A model generated the notes under the pieces. It was not told the origin of the DNA, ran no database searches, and worked only from the letters and a program-made list of their open reading frames with translations. This document shows, in pieces, positions 24,421 through 33,493 of a stretch of 64,000 nucleotides of DNA. The stretch lies in contig NZ_SMYZ01000066.1 of NCBI RefSeq assembly GCF_004919685.1, positions 57,185 through 121,184 of the forward strand, given 5' to 3'. Position 1 is the first letter of the stretch; every line of letters begins with the position of its first letter. Origin of the DNA: Mesorhizobium norvegicum. Its GTDB lineage: Bacteria; Pseudomonadota; Alphaproteobacteria; Rhizobiales; Rhizobiaceae. The translations under genes and the position numbers were made by a program.

Positions 24421-25371
24421 TCAGGCCGCGTCAGGAGCCGCGGCTGCCCAGCCCCGGCTCTCAATTAATTCTCTGGCGACCTTGGGGATGAGCTTGCGGA
24501 CCGCGGACACGGCCGCAGAACGCTCATCTTTCGGATTTACAGCAAGTACGACGGCGCGGGTAATCACCGGATCGACGATTTTGACCGTCCGGACCAGCCC
24601 CTGACAGGCTTCTTTCTGAACGGCCGATGGGGCGAGAATAGAATGGGCTTTTCCCTCTATGACCATGTTGATGATAGTTGAGAGCGAGTCCACTTCAAAC
24701 TTGACATCCAGCGCGCAGCCGTGTTGTGCGACGACGTCAGCCACCGAACGCCTGACGTTGTTATTGCGCATGGGAACCGCCAACGGGAACGCATGCAGGT
24801 CCGCCAGAGATATCGACTCTTCGAAAGGCGGCTCACCTGACGGCACCACCAGACAGAGGTCTTCGCGCGCCAGGACTGTCATTCGCCCCACACTGTCCGC
24901 GGTGCGGTAGAGAACTGCCAGATTGAAGCGTCCAGCAGCCATCCACTCCTCCAGGGGTCCCGTCATACCCTCGATCATCTTTAGTGAGACCCTCGGCAGT
25001 TCGGTTCTCACTGATTCAAGCAGGGGGCCGCTAAGGACGCGAGCGGCTCCGGACGGAATGCCAATGGTCACCTCCCCGGCAGGGGAAGCGGCTGTATTGG
25101 TCAATTCCGCCTCAGTGAGCTGAATTTCCTTCAGGATGATCCGCGCGCGCTCAAGCAGCTTGTCTCCGGACGCCGTGACGCTGACACCAGTCCTATCGCG
25201 AACCAGCAATTGGGTGCCGAATCCCTCCTCCAGTTGACGCACATGCAGGCTTAGAGCGCTTTGAGCAACGTTGAGGGTCGCAGCTGCTTTCGTGAAACTG
25301 CCGGCCTCGACGACGCCGACAAAGTATCTTAACTGCCTGATGTCCACGATGAACAAATCCAACCGGGGCAT
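24421..25371 (-). CDS. LysR-family regulator
   Basis: A 316-residue LysR protein. It has the N-terminal winged helix (MDIRQLRYF-like start, AGSFTKAAATLNVAQSALSL, RQLEEGFGTQLLVRDR) and a C-terminal periplasmic-binding-type effector domain. It is related to the Nac/Cbl-like group that contains GPLLESVR and LYRTADS segments. An internal GTG at 25347 fits the family start equally well. It lies between the citramalyl-CoA lyase gene and the aldehyde dehydrogenase gene on the same strand, so it is a candidate local activator responding to a pathway acid such as mesaconate or citramalate. Confidence 0.9.
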   Translation of the reverse strand: MPRLDLFIVDIRQLRYFVGVVEAGSFTKAAATLNVAQSALSLHVRQLEEGFGTQLLVRDRTGVSVTASGDKLLERARIILKEIQLTEAELTNTAASPAGEVTIGIPSGAARVLSGPLLESVRTELPRVSLKMIEGMTGPLEEWMAAGRFNLAVLYRTADSVGRMTVLAREDLCLVVPSGEPPFEESISLADLHAFPLAVPMRNNNVRRSVADVVAQHGCALDVKFEVDSLSTIINMVIEGKAHSILAPSAVQKEACQGLVRTVKIVDPVITRAVVLAVNPKDERSAAVSAVRKLIPKVARELIESRGWAAAAPDAA

Positions 25372-25469
25372 GTTCCCCAGTGCTATTTATCTATCTCGAA
25401 ACGAGATGGCAGGCAAGCCACAAAACTGTCGCACTAGTTTCAAAACCGCCTGTGCGGCCGATTATAGGC

Positions 25470-26372
25470 TCAGTTATCGCTGGCCAAGGCCAGTATCTCC
25501 TGGGCGCGCCGCACCACTGGCGGATCGATCATTTTGCCATTCAACGAGAATGCGGACAGTCCACGCGTGGCGGCATCATTTTCCGCCGCGACGACTTTAT
25601 GGGCCCACTCGAGTTCCTGGGCATTTGGCGAGAAAGCCTCATTGAATATGGCCACTTGTGTCGGATGGATGGCGAAGGCTCCGACAAAGCCAAGCCGCCG
25701 CGCACGCGTCGCGGCTTCACGAAGTTTATCACTATCGGAGAACTCGCCGATGCTCCCGACGAAGCCCAGCGGGAGCAAGCCTGCCGCACGGGCGGCAAAC
25801 AAAACAGAAAGGTTCGGCGCCAACAGAAGGTCGAACTCAGGGGAGCCGCCGACAGCGGCACTGAAGTCTTCAGGACCGAGCGCCATTGCGACCATCCTGG
25901 GATGTGCCAACGCAATGGCCCCGAGCCTTTGCAAGGCGCCCGGGGTCTCGATTTGGGCAAGGAACCGGATGCGTCCCAGCGGAAGACTTCTTTCCCGTTC
26001 AAATTCTGAAACTGCATTGGCGATCTCCAGTACCCACTCTGCCGAATCCGTCTTCGGAAGAACAAGCGCGTCAACACCCGCTATCACTGCTGCATCAAGA
26101 TCGCCCGCCAAAGCGCGCAAACCATGATTAACCCGGACTAAGACAGATGCGCCTTTCCGGCCCACCTTGGCCACGCATTCAGGAAGCTGCCGCCGTGCTT
26201 CTCCCTTCTGATCCTGGGGAACGGAATCCTCGAGGTCGAGTATGACGCCATCCGCACCCCGCTCATGGGCCGTCTCCACAAAGCGCGGTACGTGAGTGGG
26301 TACGAAGAGCAGGGATCTCCAGCGAGGTACAGACATCGCGCTTTCGACGGCCGGAAAGGTGTCCTTGATCAT
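25470..26372 (-). CDS. CitE-like lyase, probable citramalyl-CoA lyase
   Basis: A 300-residue HpcH/HpaI-family lyase of the CitE type. Typical motifs are RSLLFVPTHVPRFVE, GADGVILDLEDSVP (metal Asp), FLAQIETPGAL (metal Glu), ALGPEDFSAAVG, and the C-terminal AFAIHPTQV and GKMIDPPVV segments. Relatives cleave malyl-, citramalyl- or methylmalyl-CoA esters. It directly follows the class III CoA-transferase and methylaspartate ammonia-lyase genes, so cleavage of (S)-citramalyl-CoA to acetyl-CoA and pyruvate is the likely reaction. An AGAGG site precedes the ATG at 26372. Confidence 0.88.
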   Translation of the reverse strand: MIKDTFPAVESAMSVPRWRSLLFVPTHVPRFVETAHERGADGVILDLEDSVPQDQKGEARRQLPECVAKVGRKGASVLVRVNHGLRALAGDLDAAVIAGVDALVLPKTDSAEWVLEIANAVSEFERERSLPLGRIRFLAQIETPGALQRLGAIALAHPRMVAMALGPEDFSAAVGGSPEFDLLLAPNLSVLFAARAAGLLPLGFVGSIGEFSDSDKLREAATRARRLGFVGAFAIHPTQVAIFNEAFSPNAQELEWAHKVVAAENDAATRGLSAFSLNGKMIDPPVVRRAQEILALASDN

Positions 26373-26505
26373 GCAGTCGCCTCTGCAATCAATCTTAGCG
26401 AGCGTGACGGTAGTGGGCTTGCTGGATGGCCGATGCGCTGAGATGATCCGAGGTACTCAGGCTTTTCGCAAACCGCGAGCGCACTCCCCCTACTCAGACG
26501 CGCGC

Positions 26506-27657
26506 TCACGCTGACGCGGCTCTTTCGCGCAAAAGCCCCAGAACCTCCTCGCGGACAGCCTCGGTATGAGCGCCAAGAGCCGGAACTGGGCGCAGCGCGG
26601 GGTGCTCCGAGTTGAAAATCGCTGCCGGCGCTATCGTCTCGACGGTTCCTTCGGGTGTGCCAACCTCAACCCTGCGAATGTGTGGATGCCTTGAAAGATC
26701 CACCACTTCGTTCAGTCGGCCATATGCAAGGCCGGCCGCCTCAAGCTCCTGCATCGCTTGGTGGCAGGATAGTTCGGAAAACCGCCGTTCAATGATCTCA
26801 TCAAGTTGCGCACGGTGACTGAGACGCTCCATATTATCAGCAAAGCCAGATGCGCGTGTAAGCCCGGGCTGCTTCAGGAACTTCTCGCAAAAATTCACCC
26901 ATTCGCGGTCATTCTGAACCGAAAAGATGACCTCTTTGCCATCGGCACAACGATAGGCGCCATACGGCGCCAGCGACGGGTGTTTCACGCCAGCGCGTAC
27001 CGTGTGATAGCCGCTATAGTCGTTTTGCAAAACCGGAACATTCATCCAGTCGGCGACGGCATCGAACAGTGACACCTGGATGCTGGCGCCTTCACCGGTG
27101 ACCTCGCGGTGATACAGCGCCTGAAGAATGGCGCTATGTGCTGTCATGCCCGCCGAAATGTCGCAAACCGAAACCCCTACACGCGCGGGCCCTTGTTGGT
27201 TGCCGGTGATCGCACATAGACCTGTTTCGGCCTGGACGATGAGATCATAGGCCTTCAAATGGGAATACGGCCCTGTGTCCCCGAATCCAGAGATGTCGCA
27301 GGTGATCAGCCGCGGAAAACGTCGACGCAGATCAGCAGCCGCGAAACCCAGTTTTTCGATACTGCCCGGTTTCAGGTTCTGGATAAAGACATCAGCACTG
27401 GCAATGAGCGTGTCGAGGACAGCGCGATCCGCCTCCAACCTCAGGTCCAGACAGACCGACTCCTTACCCCGGTTGAGCCAGACGAAGTAAGCGCTCTGTC
27501 CCCGCACCAACTTGTCGTAGTTTCGCGCAAAGTCCCCTTCGGGCCTTTCGACCTTGATCACCCGGGCGCCGGCGTCCGCAAGGCGAGACGATGCGTAGGG
27601 TGCTGCAACGGCTTGTTCGACCGCCACAACCGTGATGTCCTTGAGACTGTTTAGCAT
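26506..27657 (-). CDS. Class III CoA-transferase (citramalate CoA-transferase candidate)
   Basis: A 383-residue CaiB/BaiF (class III) CoA-transferase. It has EQAVAAPYASSRLADAGARV and KVERPEGDFAR at the start, the catalytic Asp in LKAYDLIVQAETG, and the GVSVCDISAGMTAHSAIL segment. Such enzymes move CoA from succinyl-CoA or another donor to a carboxylate. Its start is 11 bases after the methylaspartate ammonia-lyase stop, and the citramalyl-CoA lyase gene follows, so activation of (S)-citramalate is the natural assignment. Confidence 0.9.
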   Translation of the reverse strand: MLNSLKDITVVAVEQAVAAPYASSRLADAGARVIKVERPEGDFARNYDKLVRGQSAYFVWLNRGKESVCLDLRLEADRAVLDTLIASADVFIQNLKPGSIEKLGFAAADLRRRFPRLITCDISGFGDTGPYSHLKAYDLIVQAETGLCAITGNQQGPARVGVSVCDISAGMTAHSAILQALYHREVTGEGASIQVSLFDAVADWMNVPVLQNDYSGYHTVRAGVKHPSLAPYGAYRCADGKEVIFSVQNDREWVNFCEKFLKQPGLTRASGFADNMERLSHRAQLDEIIERRFSELSCHQAMQELEAAGLAYGRLNEVVDLSRHPHIRRVEVGTPEGTVETIAPAAIFNSEHPALRPVPALGAHTEAVREEVLGLLRERAASA

Positions 27658-27668
27658 CAGGGCGCTTC

Positions 27669-28970
27669 CTACGCGGCTTTCCGGTTTTGTGCCCGACGCC
27701 GATCAAGCATCGCTAGCAACCGATTTTGTTCATTGCCGACAATGGAAAGGCCTTCGTCGACGCCCATGCCAGGCTTGGCGAGCATCATGTCCGCTTGCGT
27801 TGCCACCGAGATGTGAACCGTCGCTCGCGCGGAGAGATCTGTCTCGCTGCAGCTGCCTCCCACATAGGCGCCCACGTCGTTTTCTTTGCAGACAAGCACC
27901 GCTCGGGCGCTGTCGGCGATCGAGCCCACGTCCGGCGTCTTGATCTGCACGAGATGGGTGGCCTTCGCCTCCGCAAACAGACGCACATCCTCAAGCGTGT
28001 TGCAGCGTTCATCGACAACGATGCGCGCACGTGACGCGCGCGCATCCAGAATGCTGACGATTTGGGCGTAGTTTTCGACCTGCGCCGGGGTAGACCCGAA
28101 GTCGGCTGGCGATTCGATATTCACCGTGAACTCCGGAACCGCGTCGGCAACCTTACTGATGAAATCGGCGATGCGCTGAACGTCGAGCCCGATCTCCATC
28201 CCGATCCAACCGTACACATCGAAATGCAGAACAGGATGATAGCCTGCTTGGCCGATTTGCTTGACGCGGTGTGCCACCCATTTGACGAAATCCAGAAAAG
28301 TTTTCCCACCAACGCCGAATTTGCTGCGCGAATTGATGAGGCCGTGAGGGAGTATATCCACCGCCTTCAAGATCATTTTATCGACGTTGATTTCGCGGGC
28401 ATCGCCGCTCTGGGCGTAAAGCGGTACCCTTCGGTTGGGAAGCGGCAGGCCAAGTTCGGCACAAACGATCTCGGCCATGGTCGTGCGCGCAGCGTGGGCG
28501 GCTGCGCCGAGAAGAGCCTGGCTTACCCCATACTCGACTGAGAGGGGCAGGCGCTCGCCCTCCACAAAAGCGAACGCCTCGCTACAGGCATCCAAAAAGT
28601 GCGAAGAATCGATTTCGCGCAGCCGGGGAACAACGACTCTTGAGACGAGGTCAATGATCGATGCGGTCTCGAACAAAGGGGCGCGACCGCCAGCGCCGGA
28701 GTACTGGACGCCCATCATATCGCCCCAGACGACCGTATCATCTTGAAGGACCAGGCCAATGCTGACAGATGCTGCGGGAATGCGGATGGAGCGGAAGCCA
28801 GGCAACAGCGGCTCTCCCACGTAGATGAAGCCGTCCTGTCCGGCCCCTGCCCTAATGGCCGCTTGATCATCGTAGAAAAAGGCGCCGTTGCCGGGCGTTA
28901 AAAGAACGTCTTTGATTCGCACGTTTCTGCCGCCGAGATTGGCCAGCTTATCAGTGGCTGGCGAGGTCAA
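27669..28970 (-). CDS. Methylaspartate ammonia-lyase
   Basis: A protein of up to 433 residues of the enolase superfamily that eliminates ammonia from L-threo-3-methylaspartate to give mesaconate. It aligns throughout with clostridial/Citrobacter MAL: GNGAFFYDDQAAIRAGAGQD, KMILKAVDILPHGLIN (catalytic His), LHFDVYGWIG (metal ligand), VVDERCNT, VQIKTPDVG (catalytic Lys) and KPGMGVDEGL. The first candidate start is a TTG at 28968-28970 without a good ribosome site. A GTG at 28920-28922 after GGCGG gives the usual family start (VRIKDVL). It is the first gene of the mesaconate branch. No glutamate mutase is in the window. A truncated copy of its N-terminus is part of the chimera at 52605. Confidence 0.95.
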   Translation of the reverse strand: MTSPATDKLANLGGRNVRIKDVLLTPGNGAFFYDDQAAIRAGAGQDGFIYVGEPLLPGFRSIRIPAASVSIGLVLQDDTVVWGDMMGVQYSGAGGRAPLFETASIIDLVSRVVVPRLREIDSSHFLDACSEAFAFVEGERLPLSVEYGVSQALLGAAAHAARTTMAEIVCAELGLPLPNRRVPLYAQSGDAREINVDKMILKAVDILPHGLINSRSKFGVGGKTFLDFVKWVAHRVKQIGQAGYHPVLHFDVYGWIGMEIGLDVQRIADFISKVADAVPEFTVNIESPADFGSTPAQVENYAQIVSILDARASRARIVVDERCNTLEDVRLFAEAKATHLVQIKTPDVGSIADSARAVLVCKENDVGAYVGGSCSETDLSARATVHISVATQADMMLAKPGMGVDEGLSIVGNEQNRLLAMLDRRRAQNRKAA

Positions 28971-29047
28971 CGAATTGCGTCACGCAAAGTATGCAACATC
29001 TGCAATTGAAGCCGCCAATATAATGGCCCGATCATAGCCATCACTTT

Positions 29048-29400
29048 TTAAGATGGCCTAGCCGAAATCGTTGACCTGCCGCCCTTTAATGCCTCCACCG
29101 CTTCCTTGACGGCTGAAAGAAACTGCCGGGTGCGGTCGCTCTTTGGATTAACAAACAATTCGCTTGGGGGCACCTGTTCTTCAATTCTACCCCTGTAGAA
29201 AAAGCAGACTAGGTCTGAAATATCGCTCGCAAATCCCATTTGATGAGTGACCATCAGCATGGTCAGATTGTAATCCGACACCAGCCGGCGGATGACGTTC
29301 GTCACTTCGCCGATGACCTGAGGATCGAGCGCCGAGATCGGGGTGTTCGAGAAAAGTCAGGGAGCCGTAACGCTTGGCGACTTTCTTAAAGCGCACCATC
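29048..29400 (-). pseudogene. Amino-acid ABC transporter ATPase with large internal deletion
   Basis: The gene starts MVRFKKVAKRYGSLTFLE (29399), then jumps to the region after Walker B (PISALDPQVIGEVTNVIRRL in another frame) and ends normally (LTMLMVTHQMGFASD, stop at 29048). Walker A, the Q-loop and the signature motif are missing. It is a decayed polar amino acid (PAAT/GlnQ-type) ATPase, just downstream of matching permease debris. Confidence 0.82.
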
Positions 29401-29623
29401 GGAATGTTCTCGCCGGTTAGGTCCAGCGGGTATTGCGAAAGGTCTTCTGTTTCCCTCCATCAGGTCATCCCGAGTTTGCGGCGAGCGCAAGCGTCGAAGC
29501 GCCGAGTTCGCGGTTTGCACCAATTCCGCAACGCCGATGACTGCAGTACAGGCCTGTCTTTGAAGATGCCGACCCAGGTAAGAAAATTGCAACAGAACCG
29601 TCGGGAACCGGACAGAATTTCGC
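29400..29623 (-). pseudogene. Amino-acid ABC transporter permease remnant
   Basis: Two frames together give TWVGIFKD followed by TAVIGVAELVQTANSALRR, matching the conserved loop and following helix of PAAT-family permeases (FKDTSLxAVIGVAEL). The rest of the protein is missing. It sits directly before the ATPase remnant, so a polar amino acid importer once belonged to this block. Confidence 0.65.
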
Positions 29624-31747
29624 TCAACAGCTCGCGCGTCGAAGCTGATCGAGCGCCCAAGCCATGCGAAATGCTGATTCCTCGGCGACCCCAGGCCCAT
29701 GTGAAGCGCCGCTGTGGCCGCCTACCGTCCGGGTGCGGAACACAAGCTCAGGGTCGCGATCGGCGGCGCAGGACCGACGCTCCGCCACGTAGCGAGCGGG
29801 CTGGTAGTGGAGCACCTGGCCATCATCGATCGCGTTGTCGACGTAGGTCGGCGGAAGCGGGCGATCGGCGCTGAGGTTGTAATAGGGGTCGTAGCTGCGC
29901 AGGTACCGATACTCGTCGGCGATGTGGGGGTCTCCGTACTCCGCCGTTTCCTGTATGGCATAGGGCATCGTGAAGTCCATCTCAGTATCCAGGATGTCGG
30001 CGAGCGGAACCTCGGCGAGCACGGCGCGGAACAAGTCGGGCCGCAAGGCGGCCGTAGCCAGCACCACACCTCCACCAGCGCTCTGCCCCTCAATGACGAG
30101 GCCGTCTCGGGTAGCGATCCCCCGTTCAACGAGCCCCTCCGCAGCGACGATCAGATCTGTGTGGGTAACAAGTTTCCGATCTCGGGTAGCCGCTTCGTGC
30201 CATGGGCGTCCGAGCTCACCACCACCTCGTACGTGCACGATGCCGAACGCAACTCCGCGATCGAGCAGGCTTAAACGCTTGGCCATGTATGAGGGCCAAC
30301 TGAAGAAAGAGGGCCATCTCGTTATTCCGTAACAGCCGTACACATTCAATAACACCGGCCCGGGGCCAGCTCGATCGCGCCGCGCGACCAACGAGATCGG
30401 GACCTGCACCCCGTCTTCTGCCTCCGCCATGACGACCGTCGCGACGTACTTAGTCGCGTCATATCCGGGAATCCGGACCTGATGCAGGACAACCGAGCAA
30501 TCGTGGACGAGATCATGCTCGACGAAGGTGTCGGGCGTCACAAATGAGCTAACTGAGTAGGTCAACTTCGAGCCTCGGAACGGATGCCGTGCGACCGAAT
30601 AGTGACGACCGCCTGCTGACAGGCCTACCGTGAGAGTGCAACTCGGCTCATCAGGAGCGATCGTTGCTCCAACCCGCCCGCCCCCGTCACGCGAGACCAG
30701 GCGAGGACGGAGGCCTTCTCGCTCCAGGACAACCAAGTGCTGCTCGAGGACGTGAACCTCCTCGAGGGTCACCCCGGCTCGATGTGGAACGACTTCCTCC
30801 CAGCGCGACCGTGACGGGTCACCTATCGGCGCACGTACGAGACGCCAGTACGGTCCATTGTCGTTCACGCGGAACAGGAACGTGTCCTCCCAGTGTTCTA
30901 CAAAACTTTCGTATCCGAGTTCACGCGCCAAGATCCGGCGCCACTGTCCCCCCGGATCGCCTGCAGGAAGGCACCACACCTCTGCGGCGCCTCGCTGAAC
31001 GGAAGCGGAAATGTCCGAGGTCGTAAGTAGGTCGAGGAACAACCAGGCGCCGCTATCAGAACGCCGGACCAGTACCTCCAGTCTCTCGTTGGCCTCCTCG
31101 AACACCACCTCGGAGTGCCCGACCTTAATGTCCAACCGGACGATCTGATCGTGTCGGCGCCGATCAGCCCGTTCCCGTGTGAAAAAGAGCGTTTGATTGT
31201 CGGCGGCCCAGACGGCCCGCCCGGCGCGGCGCGAGTCGCGCCAGACGTCGCGGCCGGTCTCCATGTCCAGCACCGTAAGCTCGTAGTTCTCGTCACCGAT
31301 GACATCGAAGCTAAACGCGATGTAACGCCCGTCGTCGCTCGGCTCGAAGACACCGAGCGAATAGAAGACCTCGGCTCCGGGAATTGCGTTTGGGTCGAGA
31401 ACAAGCTCGGCCGAGTCTCCGGCCATATGCCGGCGCCACCAGGCCGGATGAGACAGGCCCGGTTCGGGTCTTTGGAAGTACTCGAAAGGTCCAACTTGGA
31501 ACGCTGGCGGGGCGCCCTCGCTAGGCTGACGCCCTTCGATCTCGGCGATGAGCTCGGCCTTGAGCTCTGCCAGGTGAGCTGTCGCTTGCTCCGCGTAGCT
31601 GTTCTCGGCTTCCAGATACGCGCGGACATCGGGATTCTCGCGGTCGCGAAGCCAACCATACGAATCCTCCGTGACGTCGTCATGAAGCACCCTGATCCGT
31701 GGCTCGGCACGAGGAAGCGGTGGTTGCGGGCGCTCGTCTCCCATCAT
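29624..31747 (-). CDS. Prolyl oligopeptidase-family (S9) serine peptidase
   Basis: A 707-residue S9-type oligopeptidase. The N-terminal part (RVLHDDVTEDSYGWLRDREN) and seven-bladed propeller precede a C-terminal alpha/beta-hydrolase domain. That domain has the nucleophile in IEGQSAGGG, the RGGGELGRPWHEA segment and the His in GHSGASHGPG. There is no signal peptide, so it probably cleaves imported peptides in the cytoplasm. The ATG at 31745-31747 follows AGGGGG. It lies downstream of the dipeptide importer and an alpha/beta hydrolase on the same strand. Confidence 0.92.
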   Translation of the reverse strand: MMGDERPQPPLPRAEPRIRVLHDDVTEDSYGWLRDRENPDVRAYLEAENSYAEQATAHLAELKAELIAEIEGRQPSEGAPPAFQVGPFEYFQRPEPGLSHPAWWRRHMAGDSAELVLDPNAIPGAEVFYSLGVFEPSDDGRYIAFSFDVIGDENYELTVLDMETGRDVWRDSRRAGRAVWAADNQTLFFTRERADRRRHDQIVRLDIKVGHSEVVFEEANERLEVLVRRSDSGAWLFLDLLTTSDISASVQRGAAEVWCLPAGDPGGQWRRILARELGYESFVEHWEDTFLFRVNDNGPYWRLVRAPIGDPSRSRWEEVVPHRAGVTLEEVHVLEQHLVVLEREGLRPRLVSRDGGGRVGATIAPDEPSCTLTVGLSAGGRHYSVARHPFRGSKLTYSVSSFVTPDTFVEHDLVHDCSVVLHQVRIPGYDATKYVATVVMAEAEDGVQVPISLVARRDRAGPGPVLLNVYGCYGITRWPSFFSWPSYMAKRLSLLDRGVAFGIVHVRGGGELGRPWHEAATRDRKLVTHTDLIVAAEGLVERGIATRDGLVIEGQSAGGGVVLATAALRPDLFRAVLAEVPLADILDTEMDFTMPYAIQETAEYGDPHIADEYRYLRSYDPYYNLSADRPLPPTYVDNAIDDGQVLHYQPARYVAERRSCAADRDPELVFRTRTVGGHSGASHGPGVAEESAFRMAWALDQLRRASC

Positions 31748-31942
31748 ATCGCCCCCTGAACACAAGAGTATGCTGCATCTTGCGAACAATATTGTTTGCG
31801 CATCAATGTTCCTCCCAGAGAATAGCGTGAAAACCCTCTATCCAGCGATGGCGCATGTGATTGCCATCTTTGTCCCTCCAACGATGGCGGCACCGCGTGC
31901 GGTGCTCGCCAAAGCCGCTGCGACGAAACCCCCGATGCTGCA

Positions 31943-32095
31943 CTTCGCCAGCCACCACGCGACCACATGTTCCGACCTCACTTCGATGGCCGGCGGCTCC
32001 TCTTGCCGGCAGCGGTTGACAGCCAGCAGGCAACGCGGATGGAAACGGCAGCCCTCTGGCACGCGCGCGGCGCTTTGGAACCTCGCCCCCCGCAG
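31943..32095 (-). pseudogene. C-terminal fragment of an oligopeptide ABC ATPase
   Basis: The segment encodes SAARVPEGCRFHPRCLLAVN and EEPPAIEVRSEHVVAWWLA. This is almost the C-terminal end of the intact ATPase at 33494-34495 (VPKGCRFHPRCPLAFDRCKQ, EEPPAIEVGPQHMSACWLA). It is a displaced partial duplicate lying between the S9 peptidase and the hydrolase genes. No other gene is seen in 31748-32187. Confidence 0.85.
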
Positions 32096-32187
32096 CGCCG
32101 GAATGGTGTGACCGAGACGAGCCTGTACCCTGCCACGATACCAATTCTGTCGGTCGCAGGCTCCTGCTGCCAAGCGGTGGATGCGCA

Positions 32188-33159
32188 CTAGGATCGAACC
32201 TCGTCGTGCACCAGCCATGCCAACATATGCGGCATGAGTTGGCTCAAGTTGTGCCCGAAGTGGGGAAAAAGCTCCAAGCTCGAATTCGGGATCTGCGTCT
32301 GCAGCCACTCGGAGTGACGCCGCGCCGCCTGAAGATCCTCGAGGCCATGAAAGATCCTGGTAGGTACCGTTATTGATGCGAGTTCAAAGCCCCATGGCTG
32401 CACCCATGATTGAACATCATCAACGTAGGCATCTTCTTCCGAATAACGAGATTCAGGCAACGCCAGCTGTTGAGTGATCTTGTCTCTTAAGGGAGCCAGT
32501 ACACGCGCAATGCGACGATCATTTTCAGAATGCAACTGTTTCTCAACTTCAGGATCGCGTACGCGGCGGTAGAATTCGCGGGATGCCTGTGGACCTTTTC
32601 GCGCCTCAAGGATCTCCTCGCGCATAAGGGGCGAAGGACCGTCGGCGTAGTCGAACCCCCCCGAACCATAGTTCGGGCCATTGCCGGCATTACACACAGC
32701 CCGCGAAATGCGCTTGGGCAGCAGCGCTGCGGTAGCAAGCGCGAGCATTCCACCCCCAGAATGGCCGTACACCGCTGCCGTGTCGACTGATAAGTCATCA
32801 AGGATGGCCTCCACGACCGGGGCGATGTCGCGGACCTTACGCCCGGGCTCCGGGGTTGAGCCCCCGTAGCCTTGACGATCGAACGCAACGAGGCGGCAGA
32901 AGATTGCGCCGCTGGCTATGTAGTTCACAACCTGGCCAAGCCCGGTGCTGGGGGTCCCATGGATCCCGACCACGACTGGAACGTCAGGCGGCCCAACCTC
33001 ATAGGCTCGGACAGTCCTTCCTTGCGACATTTGGACTTCGAAAACGCGCGGGGTTAGATATTTCTCGATGAAAGATGGTTCCTCCTGAACTTCTACAAAC
33101 GATGAAGCCGCGGATGGATCCGTCTGGAATGATGGATCGGTATAGTGTGGTCTTTTCAA
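32188..33159 (-). CDS. Alpha/beta hydrolase (proline iminopeptidase-like)
   Basis: A 323-residue alpha/beta-hydrolase. It has the oxyanion loop GIHGTPSTGLG, nucleophile elbow YGHSGGGMLALAT, and the C-terminal His in FPHFGHNLSQL. The catalytic Asp is probably in FHGLEDLQAA or thereabouts. The length and fold fit the S33 proline-iminopeptidase/epoxide hydrolase group. It lies between the dipeptide ABC importer and the S9 peptidase, so an aminopeptidase or amide hydrolase acting on the imported compound is plausible. The substrate is unknown. Confidence 0.85.
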   Translation of the reverse strand: MKRPHYTDPSFQTDPSAASSFVEVQEEPSFIEKYLTPRVFEVQMSQGRTVRAYEVGPPDVPVVVGIHGTPSTGLGQVVNYIASGAIFCRLVAFDRQGYGGSTPEPGRKVRDIAPVVEAILDDLSVDTAAVYGHSGGGMLALATAALLPKRISRAVCNAGNGPNYGSGGFDYADGPSPLMREEILEARKGPQASREFYRRVRDPEVEKQLHSENDRRIARVLAPLRDKITQQLALPESRYSEEDAYVDDVQSWVQPWGFELASITVPTRIFHGLEDLQAARRHSEWLQTQIPNSSLELFPHFGHNLSQLMPHMLAWLVHDEVRS

Positions 33160-33493
33160 AATCGTGTCTCCTCACAATATCGAAGAGAGCAGCCCGCTTT
33201 ACTACTGCTCCGGGTTCAGGATAAACTTGCTGTCACAACCGATGGTTTACTTGCGACGATTCCCACGGGATTTATCGTACCCATCTGGGAGAGCGAGATG
33301 TGTTGACTGCAGCTCTGGACAATCGACACGCGCACGAAACGTAGCAGCCGACTGCAAATTATCGCAGTTGCAGGGCCGTTTCCGGATATTGCAATGAATT
33401 ATGCTGTAGTCGGCCATCTTGATCATTACACCCACTCCTACTGTGCAGCCTACGCTCGACGACGGAGCAAGTCTGAAAGTGCTGCGCCGGCGT
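33160..33493. other. Intergenic region, no gene seen
   Basis: 334 bases between the hydrolase start and the ATPase stop, both on the minus strand. I found no supported gene or terminator. It may hold a promoter for the hydrolase-peptidase pair. Confidence 0.4.
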
